Shown here piece by piece: positions 6,339-13,601 of a stretch of DNA of 17,311 bases. Under the pieces are notes generated by a model. That model had not been told where the DNA came from, searched no databases, and saw nothing but the letters and a program-made list of their open reading frames with translations. The position numbers and the translations under genes were made by a program. The first letter of the stretch is position 1. The number at the start of each line of letters is the position of its first letter. This stretch comes from Stagnihabitans sp039932095 (lineage in GTDB: Bacteria > Pseudomonadota > Alphaproteobacteria > Rhodobacterales > Rhodobacteraceae): contig JBDTQR010000085.1 in NCBI GenBank assembly GCA_039932095.1, positions 1 through 17,311 on the forward strand. Reading direction: 5' to 3'.

Positions 6339-6827
6339 TCACGGCAGGAACGGCACTGGTGGGCCAACCTGTGTCACCGTCGCCCGCCCCGGCCGGTTCC
6401 AGCAAAAGAGCACCAGATGCCAGCGGTCCGGTGCGCTGCGCGAGGTGTAGACCATCCCATCAGCCCCCGCCAACCGCCCGGCATCCGAGGCCAGCCAGGA
6501 GGTGGCCCTGATCCCCGCCGCCCGTTCCGGCCGCCACAACACCGAGGCTTCATGGCCCTGCAACCCAAGCGCTGCCAAAGTCTCCGGCTCGCGCAGATCC
6601 ACCACCCGCGCCGCGACCAGCAATGTCACCGTGACCCGTAGCGGATCGTCCGGCCGCACATAGGATGCTACAGCAATCGCAGCCGTTTGCGGACTGGGCG
6701 ACATGTAAAAGGCCGCCTCACCATCATGGTGAAAGCGGCCTTCGGGACTATGTGCGCCGTGCAACAGGCGCGGCAGGTCGCGGGTGTAGTGGATATGGTA
6801 GAAGGTGCCGGAAATCGCCCGGATCAC
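6339..6827 (-). CDS. Divergent RES-domain-like protein downstream of trxB
   Basis: From a GTG at 6827 this is 162 residues. The outline fits the RES domain, known from toxins that phosphorolyse NAD+: a short N-terminal strand (MIRAISGTFYHI), GRFHHDGEAAFYMSPSPQTA (residues 30-49) corresponding to G-R-W-x-x-x-G-x-x-x-x-Y-x-A, and a late DGMVYTSRS (123-131) corresponding to the D-G-i-x-y-x-S segment. R31, Y41 and S129 are present. The glutamate expected 11 residues after the tyrosine is alanine (A52). No Xre-type antitoxin gene is next to it. It starts two bases after the trxB stop, so it is probably cotranscribed with and coupled to trxB. No ATG lies near this N-terminus, and the next methionine (M42) would remove much of the domain. 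The family call is moderate and the activity unknown. Confidence 0.6.
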   Translation of the reverse strand: MIRAISGTFYHIHYTRDLPRLLHGAHSPEGRFHHDGEAAFYMSPSPQTAAIAVASYVRPDDPLRVTVTLLVAARVVDLREPETLAALGLQGHEASVLWRPERAAGIRATSWLASDAGRLAGADGMVYTSRSAPDRWHLVLFCWNRPGRATVTQVGPPVPFLP

Positions 6828-6829
6828 GG

Positions 6830-7768
6830 TTACAACCCGGCCAGAAACTGCTCCGCATCCAGAGCCGCCATGCAACCCATCCCGGCACTGGTCACGGCCT
6901 GCCGGTAATGGTGATCGGTCAGGTCGCCGGCCGCAAACACCCCGGGGATCGCCGTCCGTGTACTGCCGGGTTCGACCACGACATAACCGCCATTGTGCAA
7001 CGGCAACTGGTCTTTCACCAGTTCCGACGCCGGCGCATGGCCAATGGCGACGAAGAACCCGGCACAGGGGATGTCGGTGGTCGCACCGGTCTGCACGTTC
7101 CGCGCCCGCACCGCCGTGACCCCCAACGGCGTCTCAGTCCCCAGCACTTCGGTCACGTCATGGTTCCACAACACCGAAATCTTGGGATGCTTGAACAGCC
7201 GGTCCTGCATGATCTTCTCGGCGCGCAGGGTGTCGCGGCGGTGGATCAGCGTCACCTTGGAGGCGAAATTGGTCAGGAACAGCGCCTCTTCAACTGCCGT
7301 GTTGCCGCCGCCGATCACCACGATTTCCTTGCCGCGATAGAAGAACCCGTCACAAGTCGCACAGGCCGACACGCCAAAACCCTTGAACCTCTCCTCGCTT
7401 GGCAACCCCAGCCATTTGGCTTGCGCCCCGGTGGCGAGGATCACCGCGTCGGCGGTGTAGACCGTGCCGCTGTCGCTCAGCGCGGTGAACGGGCGGCTCT
7501 GCAAGTCAAGATGGGTGATGATGTCGGTGATCACCTCGGCCCCCATCGCCTTGGCATGGTCCTCCATGCGGATCATCAGATCAGGGCCCATCACATGGCT
7601 GTCGCCCGGCCAGTTCTCGACCTCGGTTGTGATGGTCAACTGACCACCCGGCTGAATGCCCTGCACCAGAATGGGGCTCAACATGGCGCGCGCTGCGTAG
7701 ACCGCCGCGGTATAGCCCGCCGGTCCAGACCCGATGATCAGTGCTTTGGTGTGACGCGTCTCGCCCAT
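6830..7768 (-). CDS. trxB: TrxB, thioredoxin-disulfide reductase
   Basis: A 312-residue cytosolic FAD enzyme that passes electrons from NADPH to thioredoxin. The FAD-binding GSGPAGYTAA lies at residues 13-22, the redox-active CATC at 136-139 in the context SACATCDGFFY, the NADPH loop GGGNTA at 153-158 with HRRD at 176-179, and the second FAD segment AGDLTDHHYRQAVTSAGMG near the C-terminus. All catalytic elements are intact. The start at 7768 is supported by AAGGGG upstream and a protein that begins directly before the FAD fold. The gene is divergent from an lrp-like regulator and followed 2 bp later by a RES-like gene. Confidence 0.96.
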   Translation of the reverse strand: MGETRHTKALIIGSGPAGYTAAVYAARAMLSPILVQGIQPGGQLTITTEVENWPGDSHVMGPDLMIRMEDHAKAMGAEVITDIITHLDLQSRPFTALSDSGTVYTADAVILATGAQAKWLGLPSEERFKGFGVSACATCDGFFYRGKEIVVIGGGNTAVEEALFLTNFASKVTLIHRRDTLRAEKIMQDRLFKHPKISVLWNHDVTEVLGTETPLGVTAVRARNVQTGATTDIPCAGFFVAIGHAPASELVKDQLPLHNGGYVVVEPGSTRTAIPGVFAAGDLTDHHYRQAVTSAGMGCMAALDAEQFLAGL

Positions 7769-7794
7769 GCTTGGCCCCTTCGAAATGCCTTTTC

Positions 7795-7823
7795 GATATA
7801 AGCGGCGGGGATCAGCAGGGCAA
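7795..7823 (-). promoter_or_regulatory. Candidate sigma-70 promoter of trxB
   Basis: On the minus strand, TTGCCC (7823-7818) and TATATC (7800-7795) are separated by exactly 17 bp. Each matches the consensus at 4 of 6 positions. Transcription would start about 20 nt before the trxB ATG. Confidence 0.45.
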
Positions 7824-7857
7824 GGCGGCCCTTGCAACCCCGCCATGCATGGATTTG

Positions 7858-7886
7858 TTGCGCAGTCGTGAAATATTATTGCGCAA
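7858..7886. promoter_or_regulatory. Paired TTGCGCA sites, candidate Lrp autoregulatory operator
   Basis: Two TTGCGCA copies, at 7858-7864 and 7879-7885, start 21 bp apart, or two helical turns. The second is part of the palindrome TTGCGCAA. An A+T-rich AAATATTATT (7871-7880) separates them. They lie in the trxB/lrp divergent region, directly before the regulator gene. Such spacing suits a dimeric or higher-order regulator such as Lrp. The binding is inferred. Confidence 0.45.
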
Positions 7887-7902
7887 ATCGGGCGGTTGGC
7901 GT

Positions 7903-8427
7903 ATGGAAATGGCAGCAATGGGGACACCTTTGGCAGCAAGGCTGGATCAGATAGACCGGAAGATTCTGGCAGAGCTGCAAGGCGACGGCCGGATGACCAA
8001 TGTCGAGCTGGCCTCGCGTGTCGGCATCTCGGCGCCGCCCTGTCTGCGGCGGGTGCGGGTGCTGGAAGAGGCCGGATTGATCCGCGGCTACCACGCCGAC
8101 ATCAACGCCCGCGAACTGGGGTTCGAGGTGCAGGTCTTCGCCATGGTCCGCCTGACCTCGCAGGCCGAAGCCGACCTCGCCATCTTCGAGGCCCGCTGCA
8201 AGGCCTGGCCGCTGGTCCGTGAATGCCACATGCTGAACGGCGAAATCGATTTCATCCTGAAATGCGTGGCGCAGGACCTGTCGGGCTTTCAGAATTTCCT
8301 GACCGAGGAACTGCTGCGCGCCGAAAATGTCGCCACAGTGAAAACCTCGCTGGTGATCCGCTGCGCCAAGGACGCGCCGGGCCTGCCGTTCGAGGTTCTG
8401 GAAGCCCGGATGGGTCGCACCGGCTGA
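7903..8427 (+). CDS. Lrp/AsnC family transcriptional regulator
   Basis: 174 residues from the ATG at 7903. In-frame ATGs at 7909 and 7918 are equally plausible, and the last is 9 nt after a GGAA. The N-terminal winged helix-turn-helix reads LDQIDRKILAEL followed by MTNVELASRVGISAPPCLRRV, the classic Lrp pattern (D-x-x-D-x-x-I-L ... L-A-x-x-V-G-x-S-x-x-x-x-x-x-R-V). The C-terminal RAM domain, which senses amino acids and forms octamers, includes VRECHMLNGEIDFILK (Lrp: V-x-x-C-x-x-x-x-G-x-x-D-Y). It is transcribed away from trxB. Paired TTGCGCA elements just upstream suggest autoregulation and perhaps control of trxB. The effector is unknown. Confidence 0.92.
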   Translation: MEMAAMGTPLAARLDQIDRKILAELQGDGRMTNVELASRVGISAPPCLRRVRVLEEAGLIRGYHADINARELGFEVQVFAMVRLTSQAEADLAIFEARCKAWPLVRECHMLNGEIDFILKCVAQDLSGFQNFLTEELLRAENVATVKTSLVIRCAKDAPGLPFEVLEARMGRTG

Positions 8428-8445
8428 AACCCCTGATCCAGCGGA

Positions 8446-8468
8446 GCGGCTGCGCCGCAAGTCTTTTT
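8446..8468 (+). terminator. Probable terminator of the Lrp-type gene
   Basis: A short GC hairpin, GCGGC (8446-8450) with GCCGC (8454-8458) and a 3-nt loop, is followed by AAGTCTTTTT (T run 8464-8468), 18 bp after the stop. The stem is only 5 bp, so termination may be weak. Confidence 0.55.
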
Positions 8469-8499
8469 CCGAGCCTCTGGCTGACGCCAACCGGCTCGG
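8469..8499. repeat. Nested stem-loop in the convergent intergenic region
   Basis: CCGAGCC (8469-8475) pairs with GGCTCGG (8493-8499). Inside it, TGGC (8478-8481) pairs with GCCA (8486-8489) around a TGAC loop. It directly follows the T run of the preceding terminator. Confidence 0.6.
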
Positions 8500-8517
8500 A
8501 TCGGCGCGCCGCGCGGG

Positions 8518-8578
8518 GGTATTTGGAACCAATATGTAGTGAGAACGCCTTTGCCCCTACATATTGGCGCAAATATCC
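8518..8578. repeat. Long imperfect palindrome (22-nt arms), REP-like
   Basis: The left arm (8518-8539) and right arm (8557-8578) share an identical CCAATATGTAG / CTACATATTGG block of 11 bp and a TATTTG / CAAATA block of 6 bp, separated by a 2-3 nt mismatch, around a 17-nt loop. It lies just beyond the aruI-like stop and could end that transcript or be a dispersed intergenic repeat. Only one copy is present in the window. Confidence 0.6.
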
Positions 8579-8590
8579 ATCTTTCTGCTG

Positions 8591-10168
8591 TCACGCGGTG
8601 ACTCGGACCTCGATCAGCCTTGGCCCGTCGCTGGGTTGGGTCAGCGCCCAGTGCAGCACTTCGGGGTCTTGCGGGATTGAGGTGAAGGGCAGGTCGCAGG
8701 CGGCCGCGAAGGGTTCGAGGCGCAGCGGGCTGGGGTGGCAGCCGATGACTTCGGTATTGGCGCGCCGCATCGCATCGGCGATTTCGCGGTAGGCGGCGTT
8801 GTTCCACACCAGGAAGGTGATCGGCAGTTTTTCGTCAACCGCCGTGCGCAACTCGCCGGGGCTGAACTGCAGGCCACCGTCGCCAACCAGACAGACGACA
8901 TGGGTCCGGGGGGCGGCGAGGGCGGCACCGACAGCGGCACCGGGGCCAAAGCCGAGGGCGCCAAACCCGGTCGCCGCGTTGAAATAGCCGCCGGGGCGAT
9001 CGTGGCTGTAGATCAGGTTGGCGGCATAGACCGGCTGGGTGCTGTCGCCAATCAGAATGGCGCGGGGCAGGGCGGTGCGGATCGCCTCGACCATCTGCAG
9101 CATGACGGCATAGGCAGCGAAGCTGTCGGCCAGTTCCTGGCGCGCGGCCGTGGCGGCGGCGGCGGCGCGCTCCGCGCCATTTGCGTCGTGCCGGCGGATC
9201 AAAGGCAGCAAGGCCGCCATCGTGGTCCCGGCATCGCCCTGCAGGTCAATGGCACTGGGATGGCGCGCCAACTGGGCGGCGTCGATGTCGATGCGGATCT
9301 GTCCGGCCAGATCCGGCGTGCCGCCGTTGACGTCCATGTCGTATTCGGTTGGCCCAAGCTCGGTACCGATTGACAGGATCTGGTCGGCGGCTCGGATCAG
9401 GCTACGGTTGGCCTCCAGGCTGGGCGAGGACGGGACGCATAGCGGATGTTCATGCAGCATGCCTCTTGCGTTGACGGTCTGCACCACTGGCGCGTCCAGT
9501 TTTTCGGCGAGCGCCCGCAGTGCGACCTCCTGGCCACGGCAGCCGCCGCCAGACAGGATCACCACGTTCTGGGCGGCGTTCAGTCGCGCCGCCGCACGGG
9601 ACAGGTCATCTTGTGACGGTTGCGGGCGTTGACGCATCGCGGCCGGGGCTTGCAGCGGCGGGCAGGGCAGGGGCATTACATCGGTCGGCACTTCGATATG
9701 CACCGGGCCGGGGCGGCCATGGGTCATCAGGTCGAACGCCCAGTCCAGCGTCGGGCCAAGCTCGGCGGGATCAGCGACCAGACGGGTTGGGCACAACGCG
9801 CGCACCATCGCAGACTGATCGGGCAATTCGTGCAGCAATCCCAGGCCCTTGCCCAAGGACGCCCGCCGGTTGACGCCGGAGATCACCAGCACCGGCACCG
9901 AATCCGCGCGGGATTGGGCCATCGCAGTCAATGCGTTGGTCAGACCCGGTCCGGTGATCACGAACGCCACGCCGGGCTGGCCGCTGACCCTTGCATAACC
10001 GTCGGCCATAAAGGCGCAGCCCTGTTCGTGGCGCGCCGTCACATGGCGCACCGACGACCCCGACAGCCCGCGATACAGTTCCACCGTATGCACGCCCGGG
10101 ATGCCGAACACCACCTTGACACCACGCGCCGCCAACCCCTCGATCAACCGTTCGCCGACCGTCCTCAT
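8591..10168 (-). CDS. aruI: ThDP-dependent decarboxylase, AruI-like (5-guanidino-2-oxopentanoate decarboxylase)
   Basis: A 525-residue three-domain thiamine-diphosphate enzyme of the acetolactate-synthase superfamily. E48 in RHEQGCAFMADGYAR is the cofactor-activating glutamate, and the ThDP/Mg motif runs from GDGG (429-432) to NN (456-457). The stretches FGIPGVHTVELYRGL, SSVRHVTARHEQG and VISGVNRRASLGKG closely resemble, from memory, Pseudomonas AruI, which decarboxylates 2-ketoarginine to 4-guanidinobutyraldehyde. This argues against a biosynthetic IlvB; there is also no small-subunit gene nearby. The ATG at 10168 overlaps the stop of the aminotransferase by 4 bp (ATGA) and has GAGGGAGA upstream. 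It is the last gene of the tetR-aruH-aruI unit. Substrate is inferred; a related 2-oxo acid is possible. Confidence 0.68.
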   Translation of the reverse strand: MRTVGERLIEGLAARGVKVVFGIPGVHTVELYRGLSGSSVRHVTARHEQGCAFMADGYARVSGQPGVAFVITGPGLTNALTAMAQSRADSVPVLVISGVNRRASLGKGLGLLHELPDQSAMVRALCPTRLVADPAELGPTLDWAFDLMTHGRPGPVHIEVPTDVMPLPCPPLQAPAAMRQRPQPSQDDLSRAAARLNAAQNVVILSGGGCRGQEVALRALAEKLDAPVVQTVNARGMLHEHPLCVPSSPSLEANRSLIRAADQILSIGTELGPTEYDMDVNGGTPDLAGQIRIDIDAAQLARHPSAIDLQGDAGTTMAALLPLIRRHDANGAERAAAAATAARQELADSFAAYAVMLQMVEAIRTALPRAILIGDSTQPVYAANLIYSHDRPGGYFNAATGFGALGFGPGAAVGAALAAPRTHVVCLVGDGGLQFSPGELRTAVDEKLPITFLVWNNAAYREIADAMRRANTEVIGCHPSPLRLEPFAAACDLPFTSIPQDPEVLHWALTQPSDGPRLIEVRVTA

Positions 10169-11346
10169 AGCCGTGTCTCCCTCAATTTCCCGGCAAACGC
10201 CGCGATCCGGCGGCAGGCCTCGGCAATTTCGGCGTCTGGCCGGGTCAGGCTGACCCTGAGCCAACCCGCCAGCGTCTTGCCAAAGCTTTCGCCCGGCATC
10301 ACTGCGACATGCTCTTCATCCAGCAGCCGCCGGGCAAACTCTTCCCCGGTCAAGCCGGTCGCCCGCACATCGATCAGCGTGAACATCCCCGCCTCGGGCT
10401 GATGCACCCGCAGATGGTTGCCGTCCAGCATGGCATGGATCATCGCCGCCCGTGCCGCAAACCGCGCCGCCATGTCCCTTGCCACCACCGAGGGCCGCGA
10501 TACCGCCAAGGCCGTCATGTCGGCGATGAACGGCTGGTTGCCGAACAGCATGGTCTCTGCCACCGGCAGCAGCCGCTCGACAAAGCCCCCCGGCCCGACA
10601 CACCAGCCCGAGCGGAACCCGGGGGCCGCATGCGATTTGGAGATCGACGACACGGCAATCGACCGTTCCGCCAGATCCGCCTCATCCAGCGGCGAGGCGA
10701 AGACGCCACCGAAGATCAGTTCTTCATACACTTCATCGCTGACGATCCACAGATCGGCGTCCTTGGCCACCTGTCCGATCGCCTGCACCTCATCCCGGGT
10801 CAACACCGCGCCGGTCGGGTTGTGCGGCGTGTTCAGCAGCATCACCCGCGACTGCGGCGTCACCAGGGCTGCCAGATCGGCCGCCTGCATCCGGAAGCCA
10901 TGTTCTGGCCGCAGTGGCACCGGCACCATGCGCGCACCGGTCGAGGCGATCACCCCCTCATAGGTGGCATACATCGGGTCGCCGACCAGCACCTCATCCC
11001 CCGGCCCGACCAAGGCCATCATCACGGCGTACAAGGCAGTCTGGGTGCCGGGCAGACAGACGATCTGGTTGGCCCCGATCACCCGGCCCGCCCGTTTGCT
11101 GTAACGGTCGGCAAGGGCGGCCAGCAGCCCCGGTTCGCCGCGCCCGTTGGAATAGGCATAGCGCCCGGCCTCCATGGCCTGACGTGCCTTGGTCAAAAGT
11201 TCGGCAGGCGGCGGCACGTCGGGCTCGCCAATGCTCAGCGACAGGATTTCGACTCCGGCCGCGGCCATGGCGCGCGCCCGGACATGGATTTCCCATTTGG
11301 CGCCGCCCAGATCGGCTAGTCGGTCGGTGATCGCGGCATATCTCAT
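10165..11346 (-). CDS. aruH: PLP aminotransferase, AruH-like (arginine:pyruvate transaminase)
   Basis: A 393-residue fold-type I (class I/II) aminotransferase, the same length as Pseudomonas AruH. Its start (M-R-Y-x-x-x-T-x-R-x-A), the W-x-I-H-x-R-A and E-I-L-x-L-S-x-G-x-P-D segments and the late GMFTLIDVRATGL match AruH as I recall it. The PLP lysine is K237 in SSISKSHA. N176 (NTPHNPTGA), D204 and Y207 (SDEVYEEL) complete the cofactor site, and an arginine in GWLRVSLT should bind the substrate carboxylate. The reaction would be L-arginine plus pyruvate to 2-ketoarginine plus alanine. Its ATG overlaps the upstream TetR-gene stop by 4 bp, and its own stop overlaps the next start by 4 bp, so all three are likely translated in series. 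A broader amino-acid specificity cannot be excluded. Confidence 0.7.
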   Translation of the reverse strand: MRYAAITDRLADLGGAKWEIHVRARAMAAAGVEILSLSIGEPDVPPPAELLTKARQAMEAGRYAYSNGRGEPGLLAALADRYSKRAGRVIGANQIVCLPGTQTALYAVMMALVGPGDEVLVGDPMYATYEGVIASTGARMVPVPLRPEHGFRMQAADLAALVTPQSRVMLLNTPHNPTGAVLTRDEVQAIGQVAKDADLWIVSDEVYEELIFGGVFASPLDEADLAERSIAVSSISKSHAAPGFRSGWCVGPGGFVERLLPVAETMLFGNQPFIADMTALAVSRPSVVARDMAARFAARAAMIHAMLDGNHLRVHQPEAGMFTLIDVRATGLTGEEFARRLLDEEHVAVMPGESFGKTLAGWLRVSLTRPDAEIAEACRRIAAFAGKLRETRL

Positions 11347-11993
11347 GTCTTGGGTGGCTCCGACAGCAAGAGGTAATAGCTCAGATCGACTCCCAGCATG
11401 GCACCGATCGACCTGACGCCGATGGTCACCAACTCATCGGGGACAAACGCGTGCGGCAACGTGCTGCCTTCGAGCCATAATCCGTCGATCACCGCGTTGC
11501 AGGCAATGGCCAGATGGCGCAGTTCCGCCGCTTCACGCGGGTGCGGCAGGGCGGCGATCAGCCCCTGCAAATGGTCGCGAAACCCCAGATAGGTCTGATG
11601 GTGGATGTCCAGCATCGCCGGATTGCGCCGGGTTTCCTGAATGAAGGAAGCCCAGCGGACAACGGCCTCACCGTCCACCACTGGCGGGCGCAGCGAGGCC
11701 GCAATGAAGGCCGCCAGCCGGGCATGAGGATCGGACGGCGCATAGGTCAGCACGGCGGCGCTGTCCTCGGTCATCCCCACCATCAACTGGCGATAGGCGT
11801 CGGCCAGCAAGGCCTCCTTGTTGGTGAAATAGTGGCGGATCAGCCCCGGCGTCACGCCCGCCCGCTCGGCAATCGCCCGCACCGTGGCCGCCGCCGACCC
11901 GCCCTCCGAGACCAGGGCCAGCGTCGCCGTGATCAGCGCCGCCCGGCGTTTGTCTTCGGCCTCACGGCGGTAGGGTCGGCGCTCAACGGCCAT
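11343..11993 (-). CDS. TetR family transcriptional regulator (BetI-like)
   Basis: 216 residues. The N-terminal helix-turn-helix ATVRAIAERAGVTPGLIRHYF (about 36-56) followed by TNKEALLADAYR is the canonical TetR DNA-binding module, and G-V-T-P-G-L-I-R-H-Y-F is the BetI-like version. The C-terminal helical domain (WASFIQETRRNPAMLDIHH; CNAVIDGLWLEG) also resembles the BetI-type effector domain. It is the first gene of the unit with the AruH- and AruI-like enzymes (4-bp overlap) and probably represses its own operon, the ligand being perhaps arginine or 2-ketoarginine. The start at 11993 has AAGAGGG upstream. A palindrome ATCCGGAT (12008-12015) within the 80-bp leader could belong to its operator, but this is a guess. 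Confidence 0.9.
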   Translation of the reverse strand: MAVERRPYRREAEDKRRAALITATLALVSEGGSAAATVRAIAERAGVTPGLIRHYFTNKEALLADAYRQLMVGMTEDSAAVLTYAPSDPHARLAAFIAASLRPPVVDGEAVVRWASFIQETRRNPAMLDIHHQTYLGFRDHLQGLIAALPHPREAAELRHLAIACNAVIDGLWLEGSTLPHAFVPDELVTIGVRSIGAMLGVDLSYYLLLSEPPKT

Positions 11994-12072
11994 GGGGCCC
12001 TCTTGTTATCCGGATGTATTATTGACGCTATCCCGGCTGGCAGGACCGCGCAAGACCCGTTGCAGTGGTGGA

Positions 12073-12660
12073 TCAGGGATAGATTTCGTCCGCCGTGACA
12101 CCCCATAGCGCCGTCTTGCGGACCCAGCCCTTTTCACCTTCCACGGTGATGCGGCACCAATCGGGCAGGCATTGCAGCAATTTGCCGATCACGCCCAGTT
12201 CCGATTGATATACGACATCGGCCTGCGCGTCCGGTCTGCTGAACGCTTGCGCCATGTCCTCGGTCACCAGAACCGACCGCACGCCGGACAACAGCGAGTA
12301 ATGAACCCAGCCGCCCGCCCCATCGACATCCTCGACCCGGCGCCAATGCTCATATTCGGCGGTGATCTTCAACGGCATGCCTTCACGCGAAAACACCCAG
12401 TCAATGCGATGGGTCAGCCCCGGACCACGCCGCGCATTGCCCTCGTTGCCCTTCAGCGTGACGAAGCGCGGCAAGGGCAAATGGGTCACCGGGCCGACAT
12501 TGGGATCGACCGGCGCATCGGTGGTATTCGGATTGGGACCGTCCAGCACCGCGCCCGAGGTCGCGCTTTGCTCTTGCGCCGCCGTGCCATCCTGTGCGGC
12601 CAGCGGAAACGCCCATAGCGCCAAAGCCACCAGCCCCGCTGCCCAACCGATCCGTGCCAT
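12073..12660 (-). CDS. Secreted protein with two bacterial SH3-like domains
   Basis: 195 residues from the ATG at 12660. Residues 1-22 form a signal peptide with a hydrophobic core (AAGLVALALWAFPL) and an Ala-X-Ala-type site before QDG, so it is probably periplasmic. After a linker rich in Asn, Pro and Asp (about 23-60), two SH3-like modules follow: RFVTLKGNEGNARRGPGL through HWRRVEDVDGAGGWVHYSLL, and SRPDAQADVVYQSELGVIGK through WCRITVEGEKGWVRKTALWG. The N-x-R-x-G-P and G-W-V-h patterns are typical of SH3_3/SH3_4 domains, which often bind peptidoglycan or proteins. The two cysteines (CLPDWC) could form a disulfide. It is on the same strand as, and about 80 bp upstream of, the tetR gene. No functional link is evident. 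Confidence 0.85.
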   Translation of the reverse strand: MARIGWAAGLVALALWAFPLAAQDGTAAQEQSATSGAVLDGPNPNTTDAPVDPNVGPVTHLPLPRFVTLKGNEGNARRGPGLTHRIDWVFSREGMPLKITAEYEHWRRVEDVDGAGGWVHYSLLSGVRSVLVTEDMAQAFSRPDAQADVVYQSELGVIGKLLQCLPDWCRITVEGEKGWVRKTALWGVTADEIYP

Positions 12661-12941
12661 GCCCGCTCCGCCCGATGTGCCGCAGGTCAGACCCGCGGCC
12701 ATTTTGCACGGGTTCTGCTGGCCGCGCTTGGCCACAGTTTGCCACCAAAGACCAGGCAAGGAAAGGCCTGTGGCGGCGGCATTCCGGCCGCAACCTCGAA
12801 AATGCCGGTCCGTTGGTCAAAGCGGTTGAAAAGGAGCCGTGACTGCACCGGGCATAAACGGTATTCAGGACCAGTGAGTTCAATTTGCCGGAATTCCGCG
12901 ATTGACGATGGTCCGGTAAGGTGTTTGGAGGTTCGGTCCCG
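12661..12941. other. Divergent intergenic region, no gene recognised
   Basis: 281 bp between the SH3-protein gene (minus) and the FMN-binding protein gene (plus). It must hold both promoters, but I found no well-spaced consensus pair. A perfect 10-bp palindrome, CGGAATTCCG (12889-12898), lies 44 bp before the plus-strand ATG and is a possible operator. Confidence 0.5.
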
Positions 12942-13592
12942 ATGCAAAAGTCCCAATTGCGGCCAGAGTTTCTGGTCAAATCCGTCGAGGAGTTGCGGTC
13001 GCTGTTTCCGCCGACCCACGCCCTTGCCGTGGCAAAATGTCAAAACCGTCTCGACAAGAATGCCATGGACTTCGTGGCCCGCTCGCCATTCCTGTGCATC
13101 GGCACCCAATCGCCGGGCGGGTTGGCGGATGTCAGTCCGCGCGGTGATCCTCGTGGTTTTGTCAAAGTTCTGGATGACAGGACACTTCTGATCCCGGACC
13201 GCCCCGGCAACAACCGTCTGGACACCCAGACCAACATTCTGACCAATCCCGCCGTTGGTCTGTTGTTCATGGTGCCCGGCTTTGATGACACCATGCGGGT
13301 CAACGGCACCGCCCAGATAACCCGCGACCCGGACTTGCTGGCACGGCTGGAAGTGAACGACCGCACACCCACCAGTGCCATCGTGGTGACAGTGGACGAG
13401 GTTTTCATTCACTGTGCCAAGGCATTTCGGCGCTCAAAACTCTGGGACCCAGGCCAAATTCAGGATCGTCGCGAAATGCCATCCCTGATCAACATCATCC
13501 TCGATCAGACCACCGGCGCGCCCAGTGATCCGCAAGAGATGACCAGACTGGACGCCGATCTTGAAGAAGACTACCGAAAGTCGATGTATTAG
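12942..13592 (+). CDS. Pyridoxamine 5'-phosphate oxidase-fold FMN-binding protein (MSMEG_1061-like)
   Basis: 216 residues from the ATG at 12942, ten bases after a GGAGG. The GGAGG lies downstream of an in-frame GTG at 12921, which argues against that longer start. The core (DFVARSPFLCIGTQ, ADVSPRGDPRGFVKVLDD, LLIPDRPGNNRLDT, NPAVGLLFMVPG, MRVNGTAQI) is the split-barrel flavin-binding fold of the PNPOx-like family. The D-V-S-P-R-G-D-x-x-G-F-V and D-R-P-G-N-N-R-x-D motifs mark the MSMEG_1061-type subgroup. Such proteins bind FMN or F420 and act as reductases or oxidases; the substrate is unknown. It is not the true PdxH. It is divergent from the SH3 gene and convergent with the DadA-like gene. 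Confidence 0.85.
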   Translation: MQKSQLRPEFLVKSVEELRSLFPPTHALAVAKCQNRLDKNAMDFVARSPFLCIGTQSPGGLADVSPRGDPRGFVKVLDDRTLLIPDRPGNNRLDTQTNILTNPAVGLLFMVPGFDDTMRVNGTAQITRDPDLLARLEVNDRTPTSAIVVTVDEVFIHCAKAFRRSKLWDPGQIQDRREMPSLINIILDQTTGAPSDPQEMTRLDADLEEDYRKSMY

Positions 13593-13601
13593 GAAGGGCG
13601 T

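Noticed and set aside
6339..6827. RES-Xre toxin-antitoxin system.
   Set aside because: No Xre/antitoxin gene is adjacent, the expected glutamate is missing, and the gene is joined to trxB.
8591..10168. Acetolactate synthase large subunit (IlvB) as identity of the ThDP enzyme.
   Set aside because: No ilvH-like small subunit follows, the operon partner is an aminotransferase, and the N-terminal motifs are closer to AruI.
12942..13592. PdxH (true pyridoxamine 5'-phosphate oxidase).
   Set aside because: The fold is related, but the D-V-S-P-R-G-D and D-R-P-G-N-N-R-x-D motifs belong to the MSMEG_1061-like group, and the PLP-binding C-terminal region of PdxH is absent.
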